DNA of 64,000 nt from Hyphomicrobium sp. (GCA_021732485.1 JAKFUV010000009.1:1-64000), one strand, 5' to 3'. Positions 26,986 through 36,794 are shown, counted from the first letter of the stretch. Notes: a model not told the origin generated them from the letters alone. Translations and numbers: made by a program.

Positions 26986-27017
26986 AAAAAAAAGCGCTGA
27001 ACTCTTCGGTCCAGCGC
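26986..27017 (-). terminator. Intrinsic terminator between sga and mcl
   Basis: Read on the minus strand: GCGCTGGAC, a 6-base loop, GTTCAGCGC (9 bp with one G-T pair), then eight T residues (26993-26986). It lies 10 bases after the sga stop. It should end most sga transcripts, so mcl-mtkA-mtkB-ppc needs readthrough or a promoter in 26897-26985. Confidence 0.92.
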
Positions 27018-27027
27018 CCTTCGTTAT

Positions 27028-28248
27028 TTAAGCGGCCTTGGCGGCGGCGGGCGCCGTGACGCCGGTTGCCGACTTGGTGGCGGTCTTGCTGAAGTATTCA
27101 GCCGCCGCGCCCGTACCCGAGCCGAGCTTGATGTTGACGCCGCAATCCTTCAGCGCCATTTCGACGGCAAACAACACGCCGCCGACCATGAACTCATCCA
27201 GCGCACCGAGGTGGCCGATGCGGAACACTTTGCCGGCAACCTTGTTGAGGCCGGTGCCGAGCGATGTGTTGTAGCGATAGTAGGCCGTCTTGAGCACGGC
27301 GTTCGCATCAATGCCTTCGGGGACGAAGATCGCCGAGACCGTATCAGAGTGCCACTTCGGCTCTTTTGCACAGAGCTTCAAACCCCATGCGTCGACAGCA
27401 GCGCGAACGCCAGTTGCAAGGCGTGTGTGGCGTGCGAAAACGTTGTCGAGACCCTCTTCGAACAGCATATCGAGCGACGTGCGAAGGCCGCGGATCAACT
27501 GTGTCGCTGGCGTGTATGGGAAGTACCCGAGGTCGTTCGTTTTGATCATGTCTTCGAACGAGAAGTAGCAGCGGTTCATGCGACCGTTGAGCGACTTGTT
27601 GGCGTCGAGCGCTTTCTGGCTGACCGCAAGAATGCCAAGACCCGTCGGCAGCATGAAGCCCTTCTGCGAACCAGAGACGCAGCAATCGACGCCCCATTCA
27701 CCCATGCGCATATCGAGCGAGCCGACAGCCGACACGCCATCGACCATCAGCAATGCCGGATGCTTGGCCGCATCCATCGCCTTACGGACGCCGGCGATAT
27801 CGCTTGAAACTCCGGTTGCGGTTTCATTGTGAGTTGCGAACACGGCCTTGATTTCGTGCGCGGTGTCCTTGGCGAGAATGTCGGCATACTTTTCGAGCGG
27901 CACGCCGGTGCCCCACTCTTCATCGCACAGCACCACCTTGAGGCCGAGGCGTTCGGCCATATCGACCCAGAGCAGCGAGAACTGACCGAAGCGGCTCATC
28001 AGAACTTTATCGCCGACGGCGAGCGTGTTGGTGATCGCCGACTCCCAGGCGCCCGACCCCGACGATGGGAACAGGAACACCCGGCCATCCTTAATTTTGA
28101 AGGCTTTCTTCATGTCTTCAAAAATCGGCAGCGTCAGTTTGGGATACTCGGCGCTGCGCATGTCTTCCATCGGAAGGTTCATGGCCATGCGCACACGGTC
28201 AGGGATCGTCGTCGGGCCGGGAATGAAGAGATGAGGCGTAACCGTCAT
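27028..28248 (-). CDS. sgaA: Serine-glyoxylate aminotransferase
   Basis: A PLP enzyme of class V that transfers the amino group of serine to glyoxylate, giving hydroxypyruvate and glycine in the serine cycle. The protein has 406 residues, close to the Methylobacterium enzyme. The start TPHLFIPGPTTIPDRVRMAM is typical; the PLP Lys lies in SGSQKGFMLPTGLG near residue 200, with VDGVSAVGSLDM just before. ATG 28248 is chosen because GGAGA lies 7 bases upstream; the frame extends to 28380 without homology. It is followed by a strong terminator. hprA, mtdA and fch, which follow sga in Methylobacterium, are absent here. Confidence 0.95.
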   Translation of the reverse strand: MTVTPHLFIPGPTTIPDRVRMAMNLPMEDMRSAEYPKLTLPIFEDMKKAFKIKDGRVFLFPSSGSGAWESAITNTLAVGDKVLMSRFGQFSLLWVDMAERLGLKVVLCDEEWGTGVPLEKYADILAKDTAHEIKAVFATHNETATGVSSDIAGVRKAMDAAKHPALLMVDGVSAVGSLDMRMGEWGVDCCVSGSQKGFMLPTGLGILAVSQKALDANKSLNGRMNRCYFSFEDMIKTNDLGYFPYTPATQLIRGLRTSLDMLFEEGLDNVFARHTRLATGVRAAVDAWGLKLCAKEPKWHSDTVSAIFVPEGIDANAVLKTAYYRYNTSLGTGLNKVAGKVFRIGHLGALDEFMVGGVLFAVEMALKDCGVNIKLGSGTGAAAEYFSKTATKSATGVTAPAAAKAA

Positions 28249-28459
28249 GGGCGTTTCTCCGCGCTGCGTTTTATGGCGAATTGACATCTGGCACATCGAA
28301 AAGGCCCCGAGCGTCGCCGGAGGCCAACGGTCCGATGTGCGATTGAATGGTCTCGGGCCCGCTCGCAGGGTCGGGCGCAAGACTTAATTTACGCGTTAGC
28401 TTTTGGGCCGCGAGATGACCTGGCGCAACACCCATGTGGGGAGGACCCCGAGGGGCGTT

Positions 28460-28493
28460 GGGTAGGCAAAACTACCCCGCTTGCACGCGTGCA
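28460..28493. promoter_or_regulatory. Hairpin and perfect 12-bp palindrome upstream of sga
   Basis: GGGTAG/CTACCC (28460-28477, loop GCAAAA) is followed by the perfect palindrome TGCACGCGTGCA (28482-28493). They lie about 235 bases before the sga start and just after the response regulator stop (28520). The palindrome is a candidate operator for a serine-cycle regulator; the hairpin may end the regulator transcript, though it has no T tract. Confidence 0.4.
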
Positions 28494-28519
28494 TTGCACA
28501 ATCAAATCGCGCGATGGAG

Positions 28520-29140
28520 CTACTGCGGCGGACGACCGGCCGACATGTGTAGCGCAACCGCCATCGCCCGGTTCGAGACGCCGAGTTTGTCGTAGAGATT
28601 TTTCAGGTGATATTTGACGGTGTTGCGCGAAATGCCGGTGCGGGCCGCGATCTGCAGATTGGTCCAGCCGTTGGCGAGCGCGCCGAGCAATTCGCGTTCG
28701 CGCGATGTCAGGCCTTCGAGCGGATCGTAATTCAACATATCGATATCGACGTAGGGCAGCGACAAGCGGCCGCGTGCCACGGCAACGACGGCTTCGAGCA
28801 AAACCTGCGGCTCTTCGGTTTTTGAGACGAAGCCCCAGGCGCCGCCCTTAATCGCGTGGCGCAGTACATCGCCGCTGCGCTCGCCGGTGTAGATGATGAC
28901 CCGAGTTGGCCATTTTTCGCGTTTGACGCGGCCAAGCACCTCGCCGCCGCTCATGTCGGGCAAAGCCCAGCCGACGATGGCGATTTCAATCGGCCGTTTT
29001 TGGATGGCGTCGATCAGTTGCGCGCCGGAGGCGAACACGCCGGCGATGTCGAAGCGGCCATCACGGATGACCAGGGCTTCGAGCCCGGCGCGCACCACCG
29101 GGTTTTGATCTGCAATCGCGACCTCGATCTTAGCCGCCAT
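28520..29140 (-). CDS. LuxR-type response regulator with atypical receiver
   Basis: A 206-residue NarL/LuxR-family regulator: receiver domain (about 5-120) and C-terminal helix-turn-helix (about 142-200, LTSRERELLGALANG and ISRNTVKYHLKNLYDKLGV). In the receiver the phospho-acceptor Asp is replaced by Gly57 (IVGWALPDMSG), while Thr85 and Lys107 of the conserved set remain and only Asp11 of the acidic pair is clear. It may therefore work without phosphorylation. No histidine kinase lies beside it. It sits directly upstream of the serine-cycle genes on the same strand, so control of sga is a fair hypothesis. Confidence 0.88.
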   Translation of the reverse strand: MAAKIEVAIADQNPVVRAGLEALVIRDGRFDIAGVFASGAQLIDAIQKRPIEIAIVGWALPDMSGGEVLGRVKREKWPTRVIIYTGERSGDVLRHAIKGGAWGFVSKTEEPQVLLEAVVAVARGRLSLPYVDIDMLNYDPLEGLTSRERELLGALANGWTNLQIAARTGISRNTVKYHLKNLYDKLGVSNRAMAVALHMSAGRPPQ

Positions 29141-29218
29141 CGGCGCGTCTTACCTTTCGAAGCCATGGGCGAGGCTGACGCTTCGAGCCCAGCCGGTACC
29201 ACCAAGCCGCCACCGCGC

Positions 29219-29295
<77 letters not shown>

Positions 29296-29672
29296 GATGG
29301 CTGACAAAAACCCGGCGCGCCACCGCCAAAAGCTATGCGGATCAAGCCGACAGCCGTCAAGGGAAGCGGGCGGCGCGCGCCTTAATGTTTACACGCAAGG
29401 CGTGTTTGGGTCGTGGCACTGCGCGGTGCCAAGTCAACATTGACGGGAATTCGCGCTTAAAAAATACAATTTATGGTTGAAATTCTTGTGCGGCCGTGGA
29501 AGTTTAGGCGCGTATTTATAATCAACATGCGCTTAACCGCCGTACCATCTTGCTGAACGGCGCTCAATTTTAGCCCGTTTGACACCATCGCCTCAGCGGC
29601 CCGACCGCGTCGGGTCGTTTTGTTTGAACCAGCGTTCCGCGCAAATTTCAGTCGCGGATTTAGAGGGTTTTT
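29296..29672. promoter_or_regulatory. Intergenic leader of the RTX gene
   Basis: A 377-base gene-free stretch with a locally AT-rich segment at 29455-29525, including TATAAT at 29517-29522, which could be a promoter -10 element for the large RTX gene; no clear -35 is seen. A hairpin at 29600-29614 (CCCGAC-CGC-GTCGGG) is followed by TCGTTTTG inside the likely 5' untranslated region and could attenuate transcription. Confidence 0.4.
29600..29620 (+). terminator. Possible attenuator hairpin in the RTX gene leader
   Basis: A 6-bp stem CCCGAC/GTCGGG with a 3-base loop, then TCGTTTTG. No plus-strand gene lies upstream for it to terminate, so it more likely acts in the leader of the gene at 29673. 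The stem is short. Confidence 0.35.
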
Positions 29673-32600
29673 ATGGGAACGATTCGTATCGAGTACGTGC
29701 CGGTTCAGCGTTTTGGCCTCGGCTTTTTTGGGTTTGATCATCTCCAACTCGTCTTTCAGGACGAAACCGATTTTATCGACAGCCAGGATTTCTGGTATGT
29801 GCTCGAAGGCATTCAGGATGGCTTCGTCTTCGGTGGCACGCTCGGTGCGCTTGGCGAAGATGGGCGGACGACACTGGCGGCGGCCAACGGTGCCAATCGC
29901 GACGCGCTGATCGCCAAAATCGGCACACCGGAAGATCGCGGCTCGCGCGTTCTCATCACCAGTTCAAGCGCGATCGATATATGGGATCGCCTCGCCGATA
30001 CGGGCGGCGATATTCAATTCCAACTGCTGCCCTACATCGCCTTCTCACTGCCGTTCTCGACATCGCCGACGATCAACTCGACGTCGTTCATTGCCTCCGT
30101 GCTGTATTCGGTCGGGATCAATCTGGCGTCGGTCGCGCCGTTCGGCGTGCGCAATTCACCGGGCGCGTCGACACTGATCGGCACCAGCGAAGCCGACGAC
30201 CTAACCATCGGCGAAGCCTTCACGACGCTCGTCTCCGGCATCGGCAACGATCAACTGCGCGGGTCGGCTAACACGTTGTTTCTAGAAAAATTCTACGGCG
30301 GAGAGGGCGACGATACAATCCACTGGTCATTGGGGAACAACCTGGTGCATGGCGGGCAGTCGCGTCTCGCCTATGCCGCCGATGGCCTCGACACGATCGA
30401 TTACTCCGGCGTTGGACGCGTCGTCATATCGGCCAACACTTATGTCATTGAGCACAAGATCGCGACTTACGAAGCCGACTTCAACGGCGGCCACGACAGT
30501 TGGTTTTCGATCGAACAAGTGGCGTGGGACCGCGAAAATGATGTCATCGTCGCCGGCGATGGCGTGTCGTTTCTCGAACGCCCCTTGCTGCTCGATTTGA
30601 AGGGCAGCGACGGCGGGCGGGGCGATGAGCTGGGCTTTTCCGGTACCACCGCGCCGCTCATCATCAACGCCGTCAACGATACGACCCTGTCCATACAAAC
30701 CGTCGCCAATAGTGGACAGGATGCCGGCTATTGGGCGCTGTCGGTCGAAAGCCTGTCGGGATCGGAAGGCGATGATCAGATTTACGCCGGCGCCGCCGTG
30801 CTGAACGTCGACGGCGGCAAGGGCAATGACATTATCGACGGACGATTGTCGGCGGCATTCTCGGGATTGAGCGAAAGCGGGTACGATGTCGAATTAATCG
30901 GCGGCGATGGCAATGACACGATCGTCAGCGGCAGCGGGCGAACGTTGGCCCGCGGCGGAGCCGGCGCCGATGTGTTCGTGCTTTCAGCCATGACCACGGG
31001 CGAAGAGACCGTTGAATACGTCATCGACGATGGCGATCAGAGTGACACGCTGTATCTGCCGTATGATTTCTTCCAGGCCACGCGCGGTGATTTCGACGGT
31101 TCACGGCTGTTGCAGGTGTCAGGCGCGGCCTTCAAGATTGATGACATCAACTTCAATAGCTTCTTTCTGTGGGGCAATCCGGGGCCGAGCTTCGACTTCA
31201 ATGAGTTTGTCGGTGCGATTCGCTTTACGATCGAGGGGAGCGATCTGGTGATCAACCCTGTGCAGGGGCGCATTGAGGAGATCATGCAGGACAATGGACC
31301 TGGCGAACCGCCGGGGCCGGCCATGACAGTCATTGTCGGTGATGGTTCCACGGAAGCGACCATTCGCGTGCGCAATTGGAGTGAAGGTATTCTCGGCATC
31401 ACCTTCCCGCTGACATTCGATTCGACGCAGCTCGGCCTTGACGATGATTTCTATGACTATCCCGGCTTGCGCGAGATCGTCTCGAACGCCATTACACCGA
31501 GCCGGTTTCTCGACCCGCTGGATGCGCGTCCTGACGTTCACGTGCCCCTCGAAATTGCCAGCGCCATCGGCGGCGGCACAGCGACATTTGCCAGATCTGC
31601 GGCGTTCGCCGCGCCCGCAGTGCTGACCGAAGGCGGCGACAGCGACGATGTGTTGTTCGCCGATACCGGTGGGCCGTACACATTTAAAGGCTATGCCAGC
31701 AACGACGACATCACCGGTACGAGCGGCGGCGACGTTCTCGATGGCGGCAGCGGACAAGACACCCTGCGCGGTGGTCGCGGCAACGACGTTTACTTCGTCG
31801 ACAACAGTGGCGACCAAGTAATCGAGGCTGCTGCCGGCGGCTTCGATCGCGTCGTGTCATCGATCGACTATGCACTGGTCGATAACGTCGAGCATCTAAC
31901 GTTGGCCGGCACCGCAAGCGCTGGCACAGGCAACGCATTGCGCAACACCATCGAAGGCAACGACCTTGCCAACACACTCTTTGGTGGCGACGGAGACGAC
32001 ACACTGGCGGGCAATCTCGGCGATGATACGCTCATCGGCGGCGGTGGAGGCGATGCCTATGCCTACGAGTTGGGCGATGGCCGCGATACGATCATCGATG
32101 CGGCTGACGGCAGCACGGCCGACGACATTCTGCTGTTGCTCGGCACGATCGCGCCAAGTGATGTCTCACTGATCCGCAACCCATCGGCGATGAACGATTT
32201 GGTTTTGGCATTCGCCGACGGCGGCCGCGTCACGCTCAAGGATTATTACAGCGGCGATGGCTCGGGCGTTGAGTCGATCCAGTTCAACGGCGGCGAAGCG
32301 TGGACGGCCACCGAACTCGGCACGCGCGCGGCGGCGGCCATTGTGACGACGAACACAGCGCCGGTGGCCAGCGACGATAGCGTCCTCGTTTCGGGCCTGA
32401 TTTCGGAATCCGGCGCAGCTGTGGTTCCGCTCGCAGCGCTGATCGACAACGATAGCGATGCCGATGGCGACGCGCTGTCCCTCATCGCGATTGAAAACGT
32501 CATTGGCGGTACGGCGCTGATCGATGGTGACGGCAATCTTCGCGTGATGCCTGACGTCCTCACTGTGCCATCAACCGTTGAGTTGACCTACACCATCAGC

Positions 32601-34049
32601 GATGGCCGTGGCGGCACGAGCCGCGCGACCCTTGAAGTGGCCGTGCGCCAAAACACGGCGCCGGTCATCACGTCGGCCGCCATCACGCCGGTGGTCGAAG
32701 ACCGCTTAGCCACCGGCGCCATCATCGCCCGCGATGCCGATGGCGATGCGGTGACGTTTGCCGTCAAGGCAGGCGCTGGTCCCGCCAAAGGCAGCGTCGC
32801 GCTCGCGACCGATGGGCACTTCACCTACACACCCTTCGCCGATGCCAATGGCGACGATCGTTTCACCGTGACCGCCAGCGACGGCAAAAGCGCTGCGGTG
32901 GAACGAGACGTGAGCTTCACGATCGCCGCCGTCAACGACGCGCCAGTCGCGGCGGACGACGCTGGCTTCACGGCAACCGCCGGTCAGACTTTACGCATCG
33001 GTTCGGCTAGCTTGCTCGCCAACGACCGCGATATCGACGGCGACGTGATCCGCATTGCAGCGGTGCGCCCATCGACCGGTGGGACCATCTCGCAAGATGC
33101 CAATGGCGACGTGCTGTTCCGGGCTGACGGCGCATTCAACGGAACAGCAGAGTTTTTCTACGATGTGGCCGATGGTCAAGGCGGATTCGATACCGCTTCG
33201 GTCGCGATATTTGTCGAACGTCCCGCGACTGCCAACGCGGAGCCGGTCGTAACATCGGCCAGCTTGCCGAGGGTTGACGAAGATCGATCGGCCAAAGGCC
33301 GAATCGTCGCGACGGATGCCGACGGCGATGCGCTGAGTTACGCTATCAAAGCTGGGTTTGCGCCGCTGCTCGGAGCCGTATCGTTTGAAGCGAACGGCCG
33401 GTTCACCTACCGCCCAACCGCAGACGCCAATGGGCCGGAGCGTTTTACCGTGACAGTCAGCGACGGCAATGGCGGGACCGTCGATGTCCCTTTCGCGTTC
33501 AACATTCGACCGATCAACGATGCCCCGGTCGCGCACGATGATCGCCTTGCGCCGTTAGCAAGCGGTGCGACAACGCGGATCAGCGAACTGCAACTACTCT
33601 CCAACGATCGCGACGTCGACGGCGATCGTCTCGACATCGTTTCGGTGTCGCGCTGCGTCGGTGGTGTCGCACACATCACCCGCGACGGCGATATCGTGTT
33701 CAAAGCCAAAGCGGGCTTCTCCGGTCAGGCGCAGTTCACGTACAAGATCGACGATGGGCACGGCGGCAGCGATACGGCGACGGTGAAATTCGAACTTCAG
33801 CGCGGGCACGGGCAAGGGTCTCCAGGACAGTCGAGTGGCCAGTGGACTGGGCAGTGGACTGGGCATCGACGCGAAACGGACCTGGACCACGGGCGCGACT
33901 ATGAGCGTGACCATGCGTTTGGCAACGGCCGGGATCATCGCGGATCGATGTTCGATGCTTGGTCGCTCGGTGATGCGGCACGCGTGACCGACGACAGCAA
34001 CGGCGCAATGTTCGTTGCGCGACACGTCCACGACTTCGACAACATTTGA
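29673..34049 (+). CDS. Large RTX-type calcium-binding protein with cadherin-like repeats
   Basis: A 1458-residue, Asp/Gly-rich, Cys-poor protein without a signal peptide, as expected for type I secretion or a surface adhesin. An N-terminal domain of unknown type (1-175) precedes RTX-like nonapeptide clusters (for example [10 protein letters not shown] near 210, GGDGNDTI near 410, and [20 protein letters not shown] near 695 to [20 protein letters not shown] near 780), a segment VTLKDYYSG typical of the haemolysin-type C-terminal region (near 855), then five cadherin/VCBS-like domains beginning near 894, 994, 1088, 1188 and 1282. The last 75 residues are rich in Gly, His and Asp. No type I exporter genes lie in the window. 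A GAGGG ribosome site precedes ATG 29673. Confidence 0.9.
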   Translation: MGTIRIEYVPVQRFGLGFFGFDHLQLVFQDETDFIDSQDFWYVLEGIQDGFVFGGTLGALGEDGRTTLAAANGANRDALIAKIGTPEDRGSRVLITSSSAIDIWDRLADTGGDIQFQLLPYIAFSLPFSTSPTINSTSFIASVLYSVGINLASVAPFGVRNSPGASTLIGTSEADDLTIGEAFTTLVSGIGNDQLRGSANTLFLEKFYGGEGDDTIHWSLGNNLVHGGQSRLAYAADGLDTIDYSGVGRVVISANTYVIEHKIATYEADFNGGHDSWFSIEQVAWDRENDVIVAGDGVSFLERPLLLDLKGSDGGRGDELGFSGTTAPLIINAVNDTTLSIQTVANSGQDAGYWALSVESLSGSEGDDQIYAGAAVLNVDGGKGNDIIDGRLSAAFSGLSESGYDVELIGGDGNDTIVSGSGRTLARGGAGADVFVLSAMTTGEETVEYVIDDGDQSDTLYLPYDFFQATRGDFDGSRLLQVSGAAFKIDDINFNSFFLWGNPGPSFDFNEFVGAIRFTIEGSDLVINPVQGRIEEIMQDNGPGEPPGPAMTVIVGDGSTEATIRVRNWSEGILGITFPLTFDSTQLGLDDDFYDYPGLREIVSNAITPSRFLDPLDARPDVHVPLEIASAIGGGTATFARSAAFAAPAVLTEGGDSDDVLFADTGGPYTFKGYASNDDITGTSGGDVLDGGSGQDTLRGGRGNDVYFVDNSGDQVIEAAAGGFDRVVSSIDYALVDNVEHLTLAGTASAGTGNALRNTIEGNDLANTLFGGDGDDTLAGNLGDDTLIGGGGGDAYAYELGDGRDTIIDAADGSTADDILLLLGTIAPSDVSLIRNPSAMNDLVLAFADGGRVTLKDYYSGDGSGVESIQFNGGEAWTATELGTRAAAAIVTTNTAPVASDDSVLVSGLISESGAAVVPLAALIDNDSDADGDALSLIAIENVIGGTALIDGDGNLRVMPDVLTVPSTVELTYTISDGRGGTSRATLEVAVRQNTAPVITSAAITPVVEDRLATGAIIARDADGDAVTFAVKAGAGPAKGSVALATDGHFTYTPFADANGDDRFTVTASDGKSAAVERDVSFTIAAVNDAPVAADDAGFTATAGQTLRIGSASLLANDRDIDGDVIRIAAVRPSTGGTISQDANGDVLFRADGAFNGTAEFFYDVADGQGGFDTASVAIFVERPATANAEPVVTSASLPRVDEDRSAKGRIVATDADGDALSYAIKAGFAPLLGAVSFEANGRFTYRPTADANGPERFTVTVSDGNGGTVDVPFAFNIRPINDAPVAHDDRLAPLASGATTRISELQLLSNDRDVDGDRLDIVSVSRCVGGVAHITRDGDIVFKAKAGFSGQAQFTYKIDDGHGGSDTATVKFELQRGHGQGSPGQSSGQWTGQWTGHRRETDLDHGRDYERDHAFGNGRDHRGSMFDAWSLGDAARVTDDSNGAMFVARHVHDFDNI

Positions 34050-34102
34050 TTGATGCGCGACTTGCTCTTGGCGCGGCCGCCGCCGCGTGCTGAAACTGAA
34101 TC

Positions 34103-35128
34103 ATGCCAGTCTTACACCTAGCGTGTCGGTGTCTCGGCGGTTTCGCGGCCGTCGTCGCGCCCGTTATTGTGAGCGCCGTTCTAGCAACTTCGAACGCGCA
34201 ATCGGGCGCCAGGATCGTATTACCGCCAAAGCCCTGCGAGCTGGAGCCGGGCGCATTTCGAACCGTTACGCGCGTCATCGACGGCGAAACGGTTGTCCTT
34301 GATGATGGCCGCGAGGTTCGCCTGATCGGTGCGATCGCGCCACGCGCGGCCGATGCGGGCGCTACAGCGCCGCAGGGCGCATGGCCGGCGGAGACGGCGG
34401 CGGTGGATTTCCTCTCCAAGCTCGTTCTCGGGCAACGCGTGCAGCTGGCGCACGGTCAGGGGCCGAAAACGGATCGCCACGGCCGGCTCCGTGCGCATCT
34501 GTTCAGCGGCGACGCGGCCTCGCGGCAGTGGGTGCAAGGCGAAATGCTGGCGGCGGGCTGGGCGCGCGCTTACGCCTTCGCCGACACCGCCGCCTGCGCC
34601 GCCGACCTGAAAACCTACGAGACCGTCGCTCGAACGGCGCGCGCCGGCATTTGGGCGATGCCATTCTACCAGGAGTGGGACGCATCGCGCAGCGGTCAGC
34701 TCATGCAGCGGCGCAATCACTTCGCGATCGTGCGCGGCACGATACGCTCCGTCGCGCGGACGGCGTCGGGCGTTTATTTGAACTTCGGCGACGATTGGAG
34801 AAGCGATTTCACCGTGTCGATTGCCAAGGACGTAGCAAAGCGCGAGCCGGAGTTTGCAGCAACGCTCGATGCGCTCAAGGGTCGGACGGTGGAGGCGCGC
34901 GGATGGATTGAACGGCGGAACGGACCGATGATTGCGCTCACGCACTCAAGCCAGATCGACCTGCTGGGAACGGCGACGGCGCCCGATCAACCCGCCGTTG
35001 TGCCGGATACCGAAGCTGTGGCGGCACCTGTCGAGCCGGGACCAGACCCGGACACAACGCTGCCCGGCGCAAAACAAAGCCGCCCGGATCCGCCTGTCGA
35101 GACAAATCCGGGCGGCTTAGATCTTTGA
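34103..35128 (+). CDS. Exported SNase-like (thermonuclease family) protein
   Basis: A 341-residue protein with a signal peptide (hydrophobic 8-28, cleavage near SNA) and a staphylococcal-nuclease-like fold (about 52-185): TRVIDGETVVLDDGREVRLI, TDRHGRLRAHLF with the second catalytic Arg, and AAGWARAY. In the first catalytic loop the usual PE is PR (IAPRAAD), so the catalytic Glu appears absent. A second globular region follows (about 210-295) and a Pro-rich tail. It starts 53 bases after the RTX gene. An inverted repeat overlaps its 3' end. Confidence 0.82.
   Translation: MPVLHLACRCLGGFAAVVAPVIVSAVLATSNAQSGARIVLPPKPCELEPGAFRTVTRVIDGETVVLDDGREVRLIGAIAPRAADAGATAPQGAWPAETAAVDFLSKLVLGQRVQLAHGQGPKTDRHGRLRAHLFSGDAASRQWVQGEMLAAGWARAYAFADTAACAADLKTYETVARTARAGIWAMPFYQEWDASRSGQLMQRRNHFAIVRGTIRSVARTASGVYLNFGDDWRSDFTVSIAKDVAKREPEFAATLDALKGRTVEARGWIERRNGPMIALTHSSQIDLLGTATAPDQPAVVPDTEAVAAPVEPGPDPDTTLPGAKQSRPDPPVETNPGGLDL
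35077..35118. terminator. Inverted repeat at the end of the SNase-like gene, possible bidirectional terminator
   Basis: A perfect 13-bp inverted repeat (AAGCCGCCCGGAT at 35077-35089 with ATCCGGGCGGCTT at 35106-35118) encloses a 16-base loop. It lies within the last codons of the SNase-like gene and 26 bases beyond the carD stop on the other strand. The stem is strong; a T tract is weak on both sides. Confidence 0.7.
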
Positions 35129-35144
35129 CGACGCACCGCGCCGA

Positions 35145-36275
35145 TTAAGCAGCTTCGACGACGGTTTCACCGTCGGCAGCCGCGCGACGGCTCTTGGCAC
35201 TCTTCGACAAAACTTCGGTGATGCGCTGAACAGCGCCACGATCATCGAGCTTCTCGACGGCGGCAAGTTCGCGCGCCATCCGATCGAGCGCATCTTCGTA
35301 AAGCTGGCGTTCCGAATACGACTGTTCGGGCTGCGCTTCCGAGCGATACAAATCGCGCACCACTTCCGCGATCGAGATCAGGTCGCCCGAATTGATTTTG
35401 GCGACATACTCCTGGGCGCGGCGGCTCCACATCGTACGCTTGACCCTGGCGCGGCCTTTCAAGCAGTCCATCGCCCTTTTGACGAGCGCTTCATCGGCCA
35501 GCTTGCGCATGCCGACGCTTTCGAGCTTGCCGGTCGGCACCCGCAGCGTCAGCTTTTCCTTGTCGAACGTAATAACGAACAGTTCGAGCGACATGCCCGC
35601 AATTTCCTGCTCCTCGATCCCGACAATGCGGCCAACACCGTGTGCCGGATAGACGACGAATTCGTTGGCCTTGAAACCGTGACGCTGATTGACCGGCTTC
35701 TTCTGCACGGCGAGCAACTGGCGTGCAGCCGAGGTTTTTTCAGCGATCGCTTTCGGCGACAAGGCGGGCCCGACGCCCGGCGCAACCGGCTTGCCGGCGA
35801 CGGGTGCGGTCAACTTCTGGCCAGCCGGTTTATGCGACGCCGCCGGAACGGCACGTTGCGGAGCGGCGACGGCCGCACCCTTCGACAGGAGCGCAGCATT
35901 CATCGGCTTCTTAAAGCCGCCAACGAGCGGTGCAGGTTTCGCGACGTGAGCGGCGGCCGTCGCCGCGTGCGGCGCCTTCACAGGCGCGGCTTTCACAGGC
36001 GCGACCTTCGATGGCGCGGCTTTCAATGGCAAAGACTTGACGGCGGCGACGGGTTTGGCAGCGACGGCCGGTTTTTTCGCTGCGGACGTGTGGACTGGGG
36101 CTGAAGCTGATTTCGACTTCAACGCAATAGGCTTGGCAGTGACGTCAACTTTGGCTTTGACAGCCACCTTCGAGGTCTTTACTGCGGCAGAGACAACCTT
36201 GGCGGCCGGAGCCTTGCGCGCCGCGACTTTCGCAGCAGGCTTGGAACCAGTCGGCGCTTTTTTCTTCTGAGCCAT
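35145..36275 (-). CDS. carD: CarD/CdnL family transcriptional regulator with long basic N-terminal tail
   Basis: CarD proteins bind RNA polymerase beta and stabilise open promoter complexes, notably at rRNA genes. The C-terminal about 180 residues are a normal CarD: RNAP-interaction domain ANEFVVYPAHGVGRIVGIEE and a helical DNA-binding part with VKRTMWSRRAQEYVAKIN. The first about 190 residues are a Lys/Ala/Pro/Val-rich low-complexity tail resembling histone H1 tails (many KPA, AAK and PVKA units), which roughly doubles the usual length. ATG 36275 opens directly into the tail (MAQKKKAP). fdxA and an SUV3-like helicase lie upstream, an order common in Alphaproteobacteria. Confidence 0.93.
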   Translation of the reverse strand: MAQKKKAPTGSKPAAKVAARKAPAAKVVSAAVKTSKVAVKAKVDVTAKPIALKSKSASAPVHTSAAKKPAVAAKPVAAVKSLPLKAAPSKVAPVKAAPVKAPHAATAAAHVAKPAPLVGGFKKPMNAALLSKGAAVAAPQRAVPAASHKPAGQKLTAPVAGKPVAPGVGPALSPKAIAEKTSAARQLLAVQKKPVNQRHGFKANEFVVYPAHGVGRIVGIEEQEIAGMSLELFVITFDKEKLTLRVPTGKLESVGMRKLADEALVKRAMDCLKGRARVKRTMWSRRAQEYVAKINSGDLISIAEVVRDLYRSEAQPEQSYSERQLYEDALDRMARELAAVEKLDDRGAVQRITEVLSKSAKSRRAAADGETVVEAA

Positions 36276-36794
36276 TGCGTTTTCTCACTCTCGTATACAA
36301 GGCCCGCCAAACCTCGGCCGAAACCGGAGGACTTTTTGGGCCACCGCCCAGACCTGGGGGCCTGAACTAGGGGATCGCGCTCCATATCGGGAGCCTGCTA
36401 AAGCCTGCTAAGTAACGAGCGGCGCCGAAAGCGTCACACGTCAAACACGCACCAAGACATTGCCTCTCTCGCGAAAGACATCCCCGGTGCGTTTGGTTTT
36501 GGCCTAACTGTTCAAATCCTGACCGGCTCTGAGCTGGCCCAGCGACGCCCCACGTCGTCTTTCAGGATTACACCCAATCGAATTGGGAGGTCCTGCTTCG
36601 TTCGCGGCCGTTTCGGATTTGTACTGACGTCTTGCCATCACGTGTGGATAATAACACACTTTGGCTGTGAATTGAAGTGAAAGCGGCTGAGACACTATGG
36701 TGGGGATTAATAAACTTCGTTCATTAGCGCCCTGCAAAATTCTCCTAGCCGACAAACATGGGTCCTAACACACTGGAAAATATAGATATAGGAA
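36276..36794. other. Intergenic region between carD and fdxA
   Basis: These 519 bases contain no supported gene. An 83-codon frame on the minus strand has no recognisable domain. The right part is AT-rich with in-frame stops in all frames. The carD promoter should be here. A short G/C-rich dyad (GCCACCGCCC to GGGGGCC, near 36340-36362) is not convincing as a terminator. Confidence 0.4.

Noticed and set aside
36504-36755. Frame of 83 codons between carD and fdxA
   Set aside because: No domain, no ribosome site, and composition unlike neighbouring proteins.
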